Shown in pieces: positions 1-12,377 of a DNA stretch of 64,000 nt. Position numbers and translations under genes: made by a program. Below the pieces are notes generated by a model. That model worked only from the letters and a program-made list of their open reading frames with translations. It did not search any database and was not told the DNA's origin. Within the stretch, counting starts at the first letter, position 1. Every line of letters starts with the position of its first letter. This DNA is from Bryum argenteum (Eukaryota; Streptophyta; Bryopsida; Bryales; Bryaceae), in NCBI GenBank assembly GCA_037043015.1, contig CM073321.1:41932420-41996419 (forward strand). The letters run 5' to 3'.

Positions 1-2090
1 GGCGCTGATTGCTAAGACATTAACGATTGTAAAGATTACTTACTCTTTTAATATAAAACATCTATTGAAACTATACTTTCAAATGAATAAGTTACTCTGT
101 AAGACTATCTTACAGTACTCCACAATATATCATTATGCATTAACGACGGCACACTACATTGTAGATTTATATATACCTATACTTTATAAGCATTTAATTT
201 ATAGAAAAACAACATTAAGTAAAATTTATTTATAATTTTAGAGTCAAACTAAAAAGGTATGACAAATAAAATTTGTAAAGAACAATGTCTGAAATTATTA
301 ATTTTTATCGTCTAGAAATTACTCAAACATATTCATTTGCATCATGTGGATATTAGGTTACTCATTTTTAAAATGTTTTATATCCAACTTCTTTAAACTT
401 CAAAATTAGTTAAAGGATGTTCTGTAATAGAATAAAACCATAATCTTATATTATTTTAAATTTAGGAATAATTTCATAACAGAATGTTAAATAAATTTGT
501 CTGCTTACGATAAAATATTTAAGTTAATGATTACTTTATATAATCAATTACAAGATAATGTTAAAGTTTGGTCTGCAATATAATTGAACGTATTGATCGA
601 TAAAGACAAGTCCACAGTTGTTTCATTATAATAAGAGTTATGCTATATGTTTGTCATCGACGGATCATTGATGTTTACAACAAAAACAAGATAGATGTTG
701 AACATTGAAGTGATATGTGAAATTAATAACTTGTTTTTTGCTTCGCTTGTATTGAGCAGAAAGACTTTTATGTCCGCGCGATTGAACATCTCATACTATC
801 ACATTGCGAGATGAAGTGTGAATGATTAAAAAGGCCAACAACAAAAGTTTCATTGTAAGAGAATTAGACTGTGAACATCGGCTATTTAAATCTGTGTATC
901 AGTGTACGTGAGTTATATATTGGTAGTATAGCTGCTTAATTTGGCTCATGTGTTGAATGTACTGAAGTTGCATACGCCTAAAAATACACAAAATTATGTA
1001 AAAAAAATTGATACTGATTGATAGATGTTTTGAATAAGTTTTATCGTTAATTATCAATAGATTAAAAATTGATTATAAACAACAATAATTATTGATTACA
1101 ATATCGGCAAGATATATGTTAACATAATAATGTTATGAAGATCATTTGCAAATGTTTTTTATATTTACTCCTCTGATTTGTATTTATTGAAGTGTATATT
1201 ATTGTTTTTGAACAGCTGTTCATATACATTGTTGTGCTAAAGAAGAAGCTTGTCATCCAATTTTCGTTCAGCGATTAGAATTACGCAATGTACAGAATGT
1301 TGTCAATAACTAATGTCCCGCTTGTTACCTATATTTTTTAATTCGCCACTGTTTAGAATGTTTTTGGGCCTCTTAAGTTTCTAAGAATTAGTCATATGTG
1401 TTATTGAGACTGAATTATTTTTATTAAAATCGTCACAAAAGATTTCGTTATTCCACAAAGCAACAACATGCAAAAATATTGCAATGCTCGATTTCATGAT
1501 TTGGATTGGAACATTCTTCAGATGTATGCAAGCAAGAAATGATGTTATTTGCAAAGACTTTGCGGATCAAGCGATTATGACCGAGTTACAATACGCATGT
1601 CAAGCTGCAAGGAATTTAGCGAGGCTCGTCGATTTGTTATAGAATTCAATCGAATATTCTATAATCACATTCATTATATTATAGCACTGTCAAAAAGATC
1701 AAGATATCGAGCGAGCGAACATAAAAAGCATTTATAAGTGTTTCATCGATTAGAATTATTTTAACTTGTGGCGTGCACTCTTAGTACTTGCTTACATTTC
1801 TTACAAGAAGTGAGACATGACACTCGACTAGTATTGAGTTTCAACTTGGTGCGAAAAGATTGCAATTACTTTCGAAATGTTTGCATTCTTCTATGTTGAG
1901 GATTGTTGAAACACTGTTACGGCTATGATAAGAGGCTGTGGTATTGGCAAATACAGAGTTCTTTCCTACCAAGTTTGTGATTGAATTTTTGTCACAACAA
2001 ATACACATAGACAAATTTCAATTCTGAAAGATTAGAAGATAGTGAATGCCAATTTTTTTCCTTTGATTCGAAATTGTGGACTGAGATTAG
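1..2090. other. AT-rich intergenic DNA
   Basis: Strongly AT-rich sequence with no open frame of convincing length or composition on either strand. I see no RNA gene, LTR or clear tandem repeat in it. The longest open stretch (62 codons at 1549-1737) has no recognisable motif. Confidence 0.6.
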
Positions 2091-2094
2091 TTAA

Positions 2095-2521
2095 CCCTTA
2101 AGCGCCCACGGTGTCGTTTTTCGACATTTTGGATGTGAGGCTCCGTCTTTGGTGCACAACCCCGCTTTCATCCCATCGATTTTTCATCCGCCGTTTTTAT
2201 TGCTCAACTCCTCGGTGGGTTTACTCTACTCCCTCCTTGGATAAATAGTAAAAACCTTGATCCTCAATTTGTGAGAGTGGGCGAAAGAGATTTTTCATGA
2301 AAGTTTTGGTGGTGTGATCTTCACCCTTTTTTTGCATGGATCTTGAAATCCATACCTCCAAATGGCATGCAACTTGGTGGTCATACTAATTGCCATGCTC
2401 CAAAGAAGATCCTACGGTTGGATTTTCCATTTTCATCTTTTATTTGTTTTTACGCAGTTTTGAAAAAATCAGCATTATTACCAATTGTTAGGAGCTTTAC
2501 CCCCCCTTGGGCGTTTAGGGG
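2095..2521. mobile_element. piggyBac-type miniature element (MITE) with TTAA target duplication
   Basis: The 427-bp stretch is flanked on both sides by TTAA (2091-2094 and 2522-2525), the obligate piggyBac target. Its left end reads CCCTTAAGCGCCCACGG and the inverted right end reads CCCCTAAACGCCCAAGG, 14 of 17 positions matching. The inside has no transposase; the 60-codon frame at 2343-2525 runs through the right end and is not a gene. What I see is the paired ends plus TTAA; the family assignment follows from known piggyBac ends (CCC start, TTAA duplication). It would be a non-autonomous copy mobilised in trans. Confidence 0.6.
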
Positions 2522-2525
2522 TTAA

Positions 2526-4930
2526 ACAAGGTTTCTGTTTGATATACATCATTGCTTATTTACTTGTTATTGAATTCAACTTTATTATATAAGTGACTTT
2601 TATTAAATCGAACTTTTATAAGATCATAATACTATCATAAATATTATAATTTTGACAAGGTCGACTAATTCAGTGACCTTCCACTAGAAGCATACGTAGA
2701 TTAGTATGCTCATGACGTTAGCAGTTGTTCGCGAATTGATTCTTCACATCTGTCATAATGCAATGAGATTAACGTTCGCGCTTTAAGTTTTTATTGTAAT
2801 TTGTTTCACTGTTATTTCTTGATGTTCACGTGCGTGAAAGATTTATGTGATTAGAAAGAAAATATACTGTAGAATTAGAATATATTGACAGTTATAAACA
2901 GTGCTTACAATTAATCTTATTCAAGAAGATGAAAATATTGATTGCTCGGGCAGATTCATTCTTGGTTGACTCGCAAATAAGCCTAGTTATTGATAGTCAA
3001 TCTTCATTCACATAGAGCGCTTCAAGCAGTTTTATACGGTACACTAATACACATTTAAAGTTGTTAAAAATCCTAATTAACATGATTTAAATTTAATCTA
3101 TAAATAATAAGGTCATAAAGCATAAAGTTAAAGATTGCAGTTATCTTAATAGTAGTAGAAGCTAATAAAGACGTTAACGTTGTCATAAAGTGCTTTGTAA
3201 AATTATGCAAAAAATTCTTTACTTGTTAAACTTAACAGTCATAAAATATCAAAATTCGTGGAATTTGATAAAAGATGGTCATTAGAAATATAACAGCAAA
3301 AAAGAGGTGATAGGAAACTTAACAAATTGTCTACATATCGCATATATTTTTTAAAAAATACTAAAAAGTCAGGGTCACGGAAAGAAGAAAAGTAATTTTC
3401 GAGAATTTTTTGAATTTAAAACTCATCTTAAAATTGACGATGCTTACGAATATATTCGATATAGCCTGAATGTTGGTCGTTTTTGCAATTAAATTATCTA
3501 ACTAGGATCTTAGGAAAATGTGGGATTGAAGTATCCAAACTTTTATAAAATAAATTAGCTATTTTACTCTAATTACCTACGAATAATATAAAGTAATTCA
3601 AATTTCAAAAAAAGAAGAAAAATAGCAAAGCAGGAAATAAGAAAAATTATTAATTCGGTCTAAACTAAAAATTAGCGTGTATAAATTATAGAATATAATA
3701 TATAAAATCATACGAGTATTGAATCTTTACGGTGGATCTTGATTAATAGTTTACAAATGAACAAAATATTAAAAAATAATGTACGAACAGATAGTTGGAA
3801 CAATAATAAAAATATCATTATTTGACTAAGTAAGTATCTTCTTATGAAACTCATAAAAACATTAAAAAAATTGTAGAAACATAAAGAATATTGTTGTGAG
3901 AATTGCATCTACATGTAATGATTTAAATGCAATTATTATAACTAAAAATAATAAATAAATAAGGAATGAAAGAGTAGAATGTGGTAATCATGACACTTAA
4001 AATATTAAAATAAAACTAAAGTAATGTGATGAATGTGTTTTTTTTTGTTTTTTTTAAAATTAAATTTATGTATCTTATTTTATTCAAAACATTCAAATGA
4101 TTAAGAATACAACTAAAGCTGTAATTGCAAATATATTTGTAACAAGGGAGTGAGTCGTGTTCTAGCTAATAATGACTAAACTCTAAAAATGATAGAATTT
4201 AAAAAAAAGCAGACGTTTAACGCAACTATATGTCATAATTTATATGCAATGACGAGAGTTTAAACTCTAAAGGCTCGAGTGGTTGGAATAAAAACTTAGA
4301 AGTTTTTATACAATATGAGTAACGTAATTATCATAAAGTACTGTCACAAAGACAGTATAAAATCAAAATTTCTGAATTGTATCTATTCGGCTAAATTTTC
4401 TAAAATATTTAAGATATGTTTTATACTTTATTAAGGAGTGTATAATTTTGAGAAATTAATATAAAATGTAATTTTTATACTTAGTAATTGCAAACAGTTA
4501 TGATTGGCTAAAATCATATATCATATGATAAAATCAAAATAAACTAGAAGTAAATAATGAGAAATCTTAAAATTTTCGTAGAATATTCTTACAATAAGAA
4601 AATTTTGTCGTGTTTGTAATTGAAGGTTACTTTGGAACAATCTATCAAATCAAATAGAGTTGTAAGTTGAATGGCGTTTAGAACCTAACAATCTTCAAAT
4701 ATGTTAAAAAATAAATAAAAAAGCAACTTTTATAATTTACGTATTGCTCTTCAAAATTGAGGTTCGACCATAATCTGCTTGATTGGGCTCTTCGAGGTTA
4801 AATAAGTCACAAATAGTGCACTAAAGTGGTCGAGAGAAGATTCTAACAGGTAGCAAACTAATAAGTCTGGACGTTATGTGAGTAATGGAAGTGCAAAAAG
4901 AAACATACAAAAATAGATATTATGAACTAG
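2526..4930. other. AT-rich intergenic DNA
   Basis: AT-rich with many homopolymer runs and no coding frame I can support; the 66-codon frame at 3708-3908 is hydrophobic low-complexity sequence. No RNA gene seen. Confidence 0.55.
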
Positions 4931-4979
4931 AGTGTTTAAATTTAACAAATTTTGCAAAATAAGAAAAAAACATTTATCA

Positions 4980-5665
4980 CTGGTGCCCCACAACCCAAGG
5001 GCAGCGGGCACCCGGGCATCCAGGCACCCGTGGGCGGCCCGGCGGCCGGGCGTGGCCTTGCCTTGCGCCGCCTAAAGCCCGCGGGGCAGCCCGCGCAGCC
5101 GCCACGCGGCAACACGAATGTGAGGGCAGCCAGCGGGGTCGCCGACATCTCCCGCGCGAGCGCCCCGCCGACAGTCTCTCGTATTTGCTGTTGCTCGTCG
5201 CCGACATCTCGCCGCTCGTTGTGTCTCCGCTCGTTGTCTCGCCGCTCCTCTCGCATTTGCTGTTGTTGTGTCGTCTCTCGCATTTGCTGTCGTTGTGTCG
5301 TCTCTCGCATTTGCTGTCGTTGTGTCGTCTCTCGCATTTGCTGTTGTTGTGGTACTCCTGGTTTTTTGCCGCTCCTCCGCCATTTGTTGCGCCGCTCCTC
5401 CGCCATTTGCTGCGCCGCTCCTCCGCCATTTTCTGCGCCGCTTCTCCGCGCTGTGTCGCCGCGTCGATCGTCGCCCTCGTCCTCCGCGCTCCTACTGCTG
5501 CCTGTTCGCGATCTTGCTCCTCCTCCTGCTCTTGCTTCTGCTGCCGCCAAGCTTGCCCTCCGCACAACAATTAGGTCGCGCTTGCATTTGCAATAGGCCG
5601 CGCTTGCATTTGCAATAGGCCGCGCTTGCATTTGCAATAGGCCGCGCTTGCATTTGCTGTGTTTC
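4980..5665. repeat. GC-rich minisatellite block upstream of gene A
   Basis: An abrupt change from AT-rich to GC-rich DNA. It holds at least three short tandem arrays: four 27-bp units at about 5248-5355 (core CGCATTTGCTG), several units of about 24 bp with CCGCCATTTGCTGCGCC at about 5378-5445, and four 22-bp units at about 5573-5660 (core GCTTGCATTTGCAATAGG). All share a GCATTTGC/GCCATTTGC core. Long frames on both strands exist only because the repeats lack stops. It may be a promoter-proximal repeat of the mobile gene that follows. Confidence 0.75.
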
Positions 5666-5819
5666 TTAGTGTGTTCGTCAGTGCGCTAGGGTTTTTTCAA
5701 GCTCTCTATCAGGTACGCCAATTCCTTACGCAATTGCTATTCCATGCGCAGTTGCATTTTTTTATCTTCCATTTTGCGACCTCTCCTCGCGATTCATTTT
5801 ACATTACTAGAATTACTAG

Positions 5820-6595
5820 AATTACAGTGTGCATTTAGGTCGATGCCTGTGCATTTAGGTCGCAAAAACAGGAATTTCCAATTTCACGAGCTAAACGCAC
5901 AGCTTTTAAGGTCACAAAAACAGGTATTTCCAATTTCACGAGCTAAACGCACAGCTTTTAGGTAGCTGCCTCCTAAACGCACAGCTTTTAGGTAGCTGCC
6001 TTCTAAACGCACAGATTTTAGATAGCTGCATTCTAAACGCACAGCTTTTAGGTAGCTGCCTGCTAAACGCACACTTTTTAGGTAGTTGCCTCCTTAACGC
6101 ACAGCTCTTACGTAGCTGCCTCCTTAACGCACAGCTCTTACGTAGCTGCTTTCTAAATGCACAGCTCCTAGGTCTCAGCCTTCTAATCGCACAGCTTTTA
6201 GGTAGCTGCCTTCCAAACGCACACCCTTTATGTAGCTGCCTTCTAAACGCACACTTTTCAGGTAGTTGCCTCCTTAACGCACAGCTCTTACGTAGCTGCC
6301 TCCTTAACGCACTGCTTTGAGGTAGCTGCTTTCTAAATGCACAGCTTTTAGGTCTCTGCCTTCTAATCGCACAGCTTTTAGGTAGATGCCTTCTAATCGC
6401 AGAGCTTTTAGGTAGATGCCTGCTAAACGCACACTTTTTAGGTAGCTGCCTTCTAAATGCACAGCTATTAGGTAGATGCCTTCTAAACGCACATCTTATA
6501 GGTAGCTGCCTGCTAAACGCACAGCTTTTAGGTAGCTTCATGCTTAACGCACAGCTTTTAGGTCGCTGCCTGCTAAACGTACAACACTTAAATAG
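5820..6595. repeat. 30-bp tandem array (CTAAACGCAC core), about 22 units
   Basis: Two degenerate starter copies (from 5820) lead into a regular array from about 5943. The 30-bp unit is roughly CTAAACGCACAGC followed by TTTTAGGTAGCTGCCTT. Units differ by a few substitutions and keep phase, two per 60 bases. The array ends just before the first exon of gene A, whose intron at 8275-8410 carries the reverse complement of the same core with the same 30-bp period. The open 201-codon minus frame across the array reflects a period divisible by three. Regulatory or protein-binding function is my inference. Confidence 0.85.
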
Positions 6596-8274
6596 ATCTT
6601 TTAGCTCGTTCTGATCTTAGTAGCGTCTCACGATTCTGTAGTCACCGATAACACTTACATTTATTGCGCTGAATTGCAGACATGTCTCGCACCAAGATAA
6701 TTGCTACAATTGTTCCCGCTCCCTCAGAGAGGGACAGCCGTTCTCGGAGTCAGTGTGAACCTCGTGACAATTAGGTATGAATATCTCTTATTCTTTAATG
6801 GTTTATTTTTCAATTCTGAATTTACATCCAGTACATGCATTTTGAGCTAATTCTCGTTGCTACTTTTAAATCAGGTATCGTTTGACTTGAGTACTATTGA
6901 AGGATACCTAGAGCCTCTAGTTGTCGAGCCCTCAGATGTCCTTGCCTCTGCTACCGCGGACGTCGAATAGTACGGCATGTTGTGGGCTCCTAAGCCGAAT
7001 TCGATTGTGTCGTGGTCCTTATACCCGAAGGAGAAGGAAATTTTCCACCTATTTCAACAGTTTGGAACTAATCATGCCCATCTCCCCATCTGCAACGACA
7101 CATTCATATACTCTGTCATCTATGAGGAGTCACACCTTTTGATCGCGCTTCAGGTGACCTACGTTCGTGGATTCGTGTTCACTATCGTCTTTCCTACGAA
7201 TGAAGTGCGATACTCGCACGACACTGTCAGGGCTTACATGGTCGGGAAGACAGAGGCGGGTCTCGTAGACCACATCGTCACATGCATACTGAATGTTAGC
7301 TCTCCGAAGAAATTTGTTCAGACTTACCAGCAGTATTGCATGAATACCTAGAGTGCCTTAAACGATCACAAATGAAGCAAGGCCAAAGGCAAAGCTCGTG
7401 CCTGCTTTTGAGGAGGGTACCGGGTCACGGACAGCGCGGTCGGGTATGGACTCTATTGAGGCAACTCCTTCGCTTTCGCGGAAAGGTCGCAACTCGAACC
7501 TCTCTCCAGTTAAGAAGGGCAAGAGATCCAAGAGTAATTTGACAGGAACTACTCTTACTTACATGAATCCTTCAATCAAGCATGCCACAACCGAGGAGGA
7601 CATCGACTACGAAGCAGCAAGCAAGACTCTGAAGGACTTTTGGGAAAAGTGCGAGCCCTATTACGTTTTTGGCAAAGACACGTCTCTTGTCAACGTGTCT
7701 ATCGATCTTCTCCAGAAAACTGATGCGCGGTTCATTGTCCGGAAGCTTGAGCCCGCTGGAGTTGTGCATTACAACAATATCCTAACGAATTCGATCGATT
7801 TGAACTCAAGGCAGACCATCATCATCATGCCCATCATCTCTGAGGCTCCTCCAACATGGGACTGAAATGCACTACTCGCTACAAAGTGCAACTTCCGTGT
7901 CATCGATAGGCAGCATGACGTTAAAGCTGCAAAAGAGCTTATCCAGGAGGTTAGAATCTCAGCGGATAAGATTACCGCCTTGAAGACTTGGCGGGCGCAT
8001 ATTGTTTAGCATTCAGACGCGAATATGATCATGGACGTCTCTATCATGGCAAACAAGACCAACAACGCGGGAACTTTCAAACCATCGTGGGCTACAAACA
8101 TCTTGGCCGCGAGGAGTGTTTGGATAGAATACGGGTCGCCCGCGAAGTGTGGTGCAAAGCCCAAGTCCGGTCGTGAATCAATCGAATAAGCTATCGCTCG
8201 ACGGAACTATGGGGTATGTCTTGCATTTTCTGTTATTTTTTCTACAACGCAATTTGCCTTATAGCTTGATTTAT

Positions 8275-8410
8275 GGCGTTTAGGTCAACGCAACCTAAAT
8301 TTCAGGTGTTTAGCTAAATTCCGTGCGTTTAGCTCAACTCGATCTAAATTCCGTGCGTTTAGCTCGACTCGACCTAAATTCCGTGCGTTTAGCTCGACTC
8401 GAGCTAAATG
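8275..8410 (+). repeat. 30-bp repeats inside gene A intron
   Basis: Three clean units starting at 8321 (CCGTGCGTTTAGCTC followed by ACTCGATCTAAATT-like sequence), preceded by degenerate copies. The core GTGCGTTTAG is the reverse complement of the core of the array at 5820-6595 and the period is the same. Confidence 0.7.
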
Positions 8411-10317
8411 ATCATCCCGTCATGTTCTTGAATCAAGTCACTCTTTCTTCTTCAGGATTTTGAAGAGGCCATGGTGAAACGCTTCATGAGTATCAACACG
8501 AAATCCCTCGACATGCTCTTGAAGCCAGCAGACCTCCTCAACGAATTGGAAATCATCACCACTTCTGAGGAAGTATACCGGCTGTGGTCCAACGTTATCA
8601 TTGCAAACGGGCTGGGAGAATTGATCGACCCCGACACTTGTGAGCCTTTCAACCGGGCTCATGACTAGGAGTTGAAATCCAAGGACTTCGTCTTGACTCG
8701 CGATACCTTCAGGTGTATGTCAGGATTGGAGAAGCACGACTTTAAGACACTAGCACTACATCTTTTGAATAAGACTCCAAATCGGGACCTACCGTATCCC
8801 AAGGTGTCTTTAAAGAAACCGAAACTCAACTACTGGGAGTGCGTTTCGATAAAGATGTGGCTGGAGAAGCGCAAGAGGAAGAAATGTGTTGCAAGAGAGC
8901 TCCACAACATCGAGCCAACACTGGAGTTATTCGACAGTGCCAATAAGTTTGTGGTTGAAAAGTGGAACCTTTTCAAGTACGAATACAACGTCAATCGACA
9001 AACCATGTCGATGCTCCTTTCTGTGCCCGGAGACACTTTCTTCAGCGACTACCACCAGAAGAGGACCAAGAACAAGAGTTCGGAGGAGATCTCCGAGTAC
9101 GCTGCAGAGTTTTTCAAGAAATTTTTGGAAGTGAAAGGGAATTTTCCGGTGCCAACTCCGGCTCTTCGCACATGTATGTTTGATGCTGAGACGTTTCAAT
9201 TCGCTGGCTGGGATAATGGGTATACTTGGGACGATGGAAGGTGCGCGTTGGGCATTATCGACCTCAGATGGGTCCCGGGCCATAGTAGTAGAGTGGACGA
9301 TACGTCAAATGTCCACTTCAATGACTTCTTGAATGCTTGGAAGGATTCATTGTTTGACCCCTCTATAAAGAATTCTGGCGTCTAGCTTATTATTACGGAG
9401 ACTACCGATCGGCATTGCTAGGCCGTCGTTTTTTTCAACGCGTTCAAGGATGAGTACAAGTCAAAGACTGTCCACTACGCTCCTGCAAACAATGAGCGTT
9501 TCAACAATATCTTCGAGGGAAAGGTCGTGGACAAACACCTCATTCCACTCTTGTTTCTTGTGAAGAGAACTCACCAGGTATCCGAGCTCTTCGTTGATAT
9601 TCCGGAGACATTCTATGCCCCGGAGTTGCCCCTGTATCAGAAACCGGGAGCTTACAGGGAGTTCGATTTTAGCATCAACGATAACGAGTTGCGCTTGGAG
9701 TTTTACATTTGCGTACTGCGAATGTTTACAGTTTCAGAAAACAAATTTCTATCGATTATTGCAGGAACAAAGCCCATACTTGCAGGAATTGTAGGTTTAA
9801 CATTCATTTGGGCGTTTAGGTCGATACCACCTAAATGTCTTTTTGTCAAGTTCCCATCTGCTCTTCTGTTCTACTTGTCAATTTCGCTCGACTCAATCTA
9901 AAATTTTACTTGGCGTTCTTCTTTCTTGACTAACTTGTTTTCATTTTGCAGATGCTTAATCTTCAGACTCATATTGTCTACGAGGACGAAGATGAGTTGG
10001 AGAAGTACATAGCCGTCCGAGAAAGTAGTTTTAATCTCGATCCCAGCGACTTCTGTGTGGACGCCTATGTGAATCCAGCTTGGGTTCATGGTCCGAAGCC
10101 TGGGTGCTCGCCTGAGGCTCGGATTATCGGATCTACTTGTCATGGTCGTGGTGAGGCATCGTCGTCTGGTGGTCGTGCTCGTCGTGGTGATGCATCGTTG
10201 TCTGGTGGTCATGCTCGCCGTGGTGAGGCATCCTCTGCTACTGTGGCTCGTAGTGGCAAACCATTGTCTACTGGTGGTGGCGATCCGTCGTCTGCTGGTC
10301 TTGCTTGTGGTGGTCGA

Positions 10318-10425
10318 CCATCGTCTGGTGGCCGTGCTCGTGGTAGTAATCCATCGTCTGGTAGCCGTGCTCGTGGTAGTAATCCATCGTCTGGTGGCCG
10401 TGCTCGTGGTAGTAATCCATCGTCT
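10318..10425 (+). repeat. 33-bp coding minisatellite at the gene A C-terminus
   Basis: Three units of about 33 bp encode SGGRARGSNPS-like repeats in the last exon, continuing a looser SGGRARRGEAS pattern from 10,140. It yields a basic, flexible tail. Confidence 0.75.
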
Positions 10426-10528
10426 AGTCGCTGTGAAGGCGGTCCTTCATCCGCCATTTGGTGGTAGTGGAGGCCCTCCTTCATCCGCTGTTCCCAGTTG
10501 TGGTGGCGCTCGTTCGGACGTTGCTACC

Positions 10529-10551
10529 GTGTGAGCGTTGAGCAGTGAGCG
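10529..10551 (+). repeat. Left copy of long-range inverted repeat
   Basis: GTGTGAGCGTTGAGC followed by AGTGAGCG. Its reverse complement lies at 33,548-33,570 with one mismatch in 23. It abuts the end of gene A. Confidence 0.75.
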
Positions 10552-10976
10552 GTAGGATTTAAAATTTTTAGGGCTGAGTTTGTATTTTTAGTAAAAAAGT
10601 TTCTAAAAATAGTTTTTAAAAATAAATTTGAGAATAATTTTCGAATATTCTTGAGAATATTCGAATATTCTAGACTTATCACGCTGGATTTGGTGACCCA
10701 AACCCGTGGAAATAAAGCTTAAATTAATTGAATTTTGTGAGACTTGAGCTACAAAACTCGACAGTAAATCACAAATTTTTAAATGTCAAGAGGTTTCTAA
10801 GGTAATATTTCTAAGTGAATAGTACTCCGAGTTAGACAAATTGGCAAGGTTTGCTGTACATGTAGGCACTGGTATAATAATTTTTAATAAGTTGTGAAAA
10901 AATATCACATACATTGTAGAGCACCCAATCATAACACTAACACATAGCATACGTAGATGAGGAGATATAAGGCATT
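10552..10976. other. AT-rich 3' flank of the transposase-like gene
   Basis: No gene seen. It contains the GAA/TTC inverted-repeat cluster listed separately and otherwise plain AT-rich sequence. Confidence 0.5.
10641..10675. promoter_or_regulatory. Heat-shock-element-like GAA/TTC cluster
   Basis: Alternating GAA and TTC blocks spaced by two bases (GAATATTCTTGAG, then GAATATTCTAGA) form a perfect 10-bp inverted repeat CGAATATTCT / AGAATATTCG. This fits the nGAAnnTTCnnGAAn consensus. It lies just inside the left inverted repeat, but at the 3' side of both neighbouring genes, so a promoter role is uncertain. Confidence 0.3.
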
Positions 10977-12377
10977 TTAATCTGTAGCATGGTCTAGGAT
11001 TCCTCCCTCCAGAATCTTCTTCACCTCGTTGAAACTAAGAGTGGCCGCGTGGATGAAGAGGTCAGCATCCGGATCAAATTTGCAAACCAATACTGTGATG
11101 AAGTATAGGTGCTTGCATGGTCGATATGGATCTCTCCTTCCTAACGTAGAAATTGTTTTCTTGAACACCGGGCATGAGCAATCGGGGAATATACTAATTG
11201 AAAGTCTATAAACTGCATCCGAATCCGACTCCAAGTCTACGATACACCCAAAACCAGGCTGCGGGATCATGGTCACCCTCAGAATTTCGGCCTGCATTGA
11301 GGTGGTAGACTCAATATTCTTCATGTGCTTTGAAGTCATAGCTGGAATGCGTTTCATGTTCTTCGATCTTCTTGACCTTGGGTACACGTCCGGCTTCTCC
11401 GGGACTAGAATATGCGACAAGTCGCTTGGTGGGGCAGCATTATTGAAAGTGCGATTCGTAGGAAGCTGTTCTTTTTGTGGTAATCGAAAGCCTGCATTCT
11501 TTAACGCCTCCATTTCATCACGTGTGAGGTTAGTCCCTATCTTAACAGGCCATATTGAAGGAATAGGGGGTCTATCCTCGCTTTGAGAGAATGGCTCAAT
11601 CCACTTGCGACGATGACCCTTCACACACCTGTCAATATCATCCGCACAAAAAAAGAACTGATCAATTTTTCTTGGCCCCTCTTGAGGACGCTGCCATACT
11701 CCGGTGTAAGTTGGAGCTGCGATCGCCTTCCCCTTCTAAATAATTTGTGAGTCACATCTTTTTTTACTCTTACGCATGATACCCCAACAAGCCTTGGCGG
11801 AATTCTCCCTCAAACGAGCAATGTGCCACAACCTCTCGTCTACTTTAGTCCCTAGAACAGCGGTCACACGTTGAATACTAGGTCCAGCAAAAGTCGATGG
11901 TATTGTTGGTAGCTCCTCAACTTCATCCTCTTCATGGATAGTACTCAGATTTTCAGCACAAGCTCGGGTAACCCTTCTCCCAATTCAGGGACGTGAATAG
12001 CTCACGGTGTCGGGTCTATGCGTTTCATCATCAGCTCCAATCGGAACATCAGCGTTACGTTTCTTCGATCCGAACACCTCGGCCCCCTCAAGGGGGGCGT
12101 CGCGGGTACAAATATTTTCAGCTCCTCGATAGTCAACAACTGCCTTTGTGAGGCCTAATGGATCGCCGGTTCGTTGAGCTTTATGGGCAACACGAAGTAA
12201 CAGTTCTTCGGATGTTGGTCCACTACCACCCTTGCCACCTCCGTTGAAGTCGTCGTAACCTACTACTTGAAGGAGAGCACGAACATAATCATCAATAGCT
12301 GCAACGTACAAGTCTCCACCTTTGTTGCCGGACGCTTGCAACCATTTGTTATGGATAGATTCTGCGAGGTTACATGA

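Larger units (their letters stand above)
6682..10534 (+). pseudogene. Gene A: decayed ParB-like plus DNA-methylase-like multi-exon gene
   Basis: Exons fit at 6682-6774, 6875-8213, 8456-9790 and 9952 to 10,467/10,534, with GT-AG introns and matching phase. Middle part (7680-7950): a ParB/sulfiredoxin-like pattern ending VIDRQHDVKAAKEL, close to the family's GxHR box but with R for G and D for R. Third exon and last exon: methylase-like order, with GIIDLRWVPG where motif IV (DPPY/SPPY) belongs, then AGTKPILAGI spliced to a segment ending YEDEDEL, resembling motif I and the acidic motif II. The tail is Ser/Gly/Arg-rich. Lesions: in-frame stops at 6772, 6968, 7349, 7863, 8007, 8187, 8666, 9383 and 9419, and a frameshift near 7350-7362. 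Paralogue of gene B. Not functional as it stands; the fold assignment is motif-based and moderately sure. Confidence 0.6.

Noticed and set aside
4745..4870. tRNA-like patches (GGTTCGACC, GTGGTCGAG)
   Set aside because: No cloverleaf can be formed with correct spacing and no acceptor stem is visible.
4942..5637. Several overlapping open frames on both strands, up to 231 codons
   Set aside because: All lie in GC-rich minisatellites with few stop codons in any frame; translations are low-complexity and mutually overlapping.
5936..6541. Open 201-codon minus-strand frame with LPKSCAFRRQ-type 10-residue repeats
   Set aside because: It lies wholly within the 30-bp tandem array; a period divisible by three keeps a frame open without selection, and other frames in the same array are open too.
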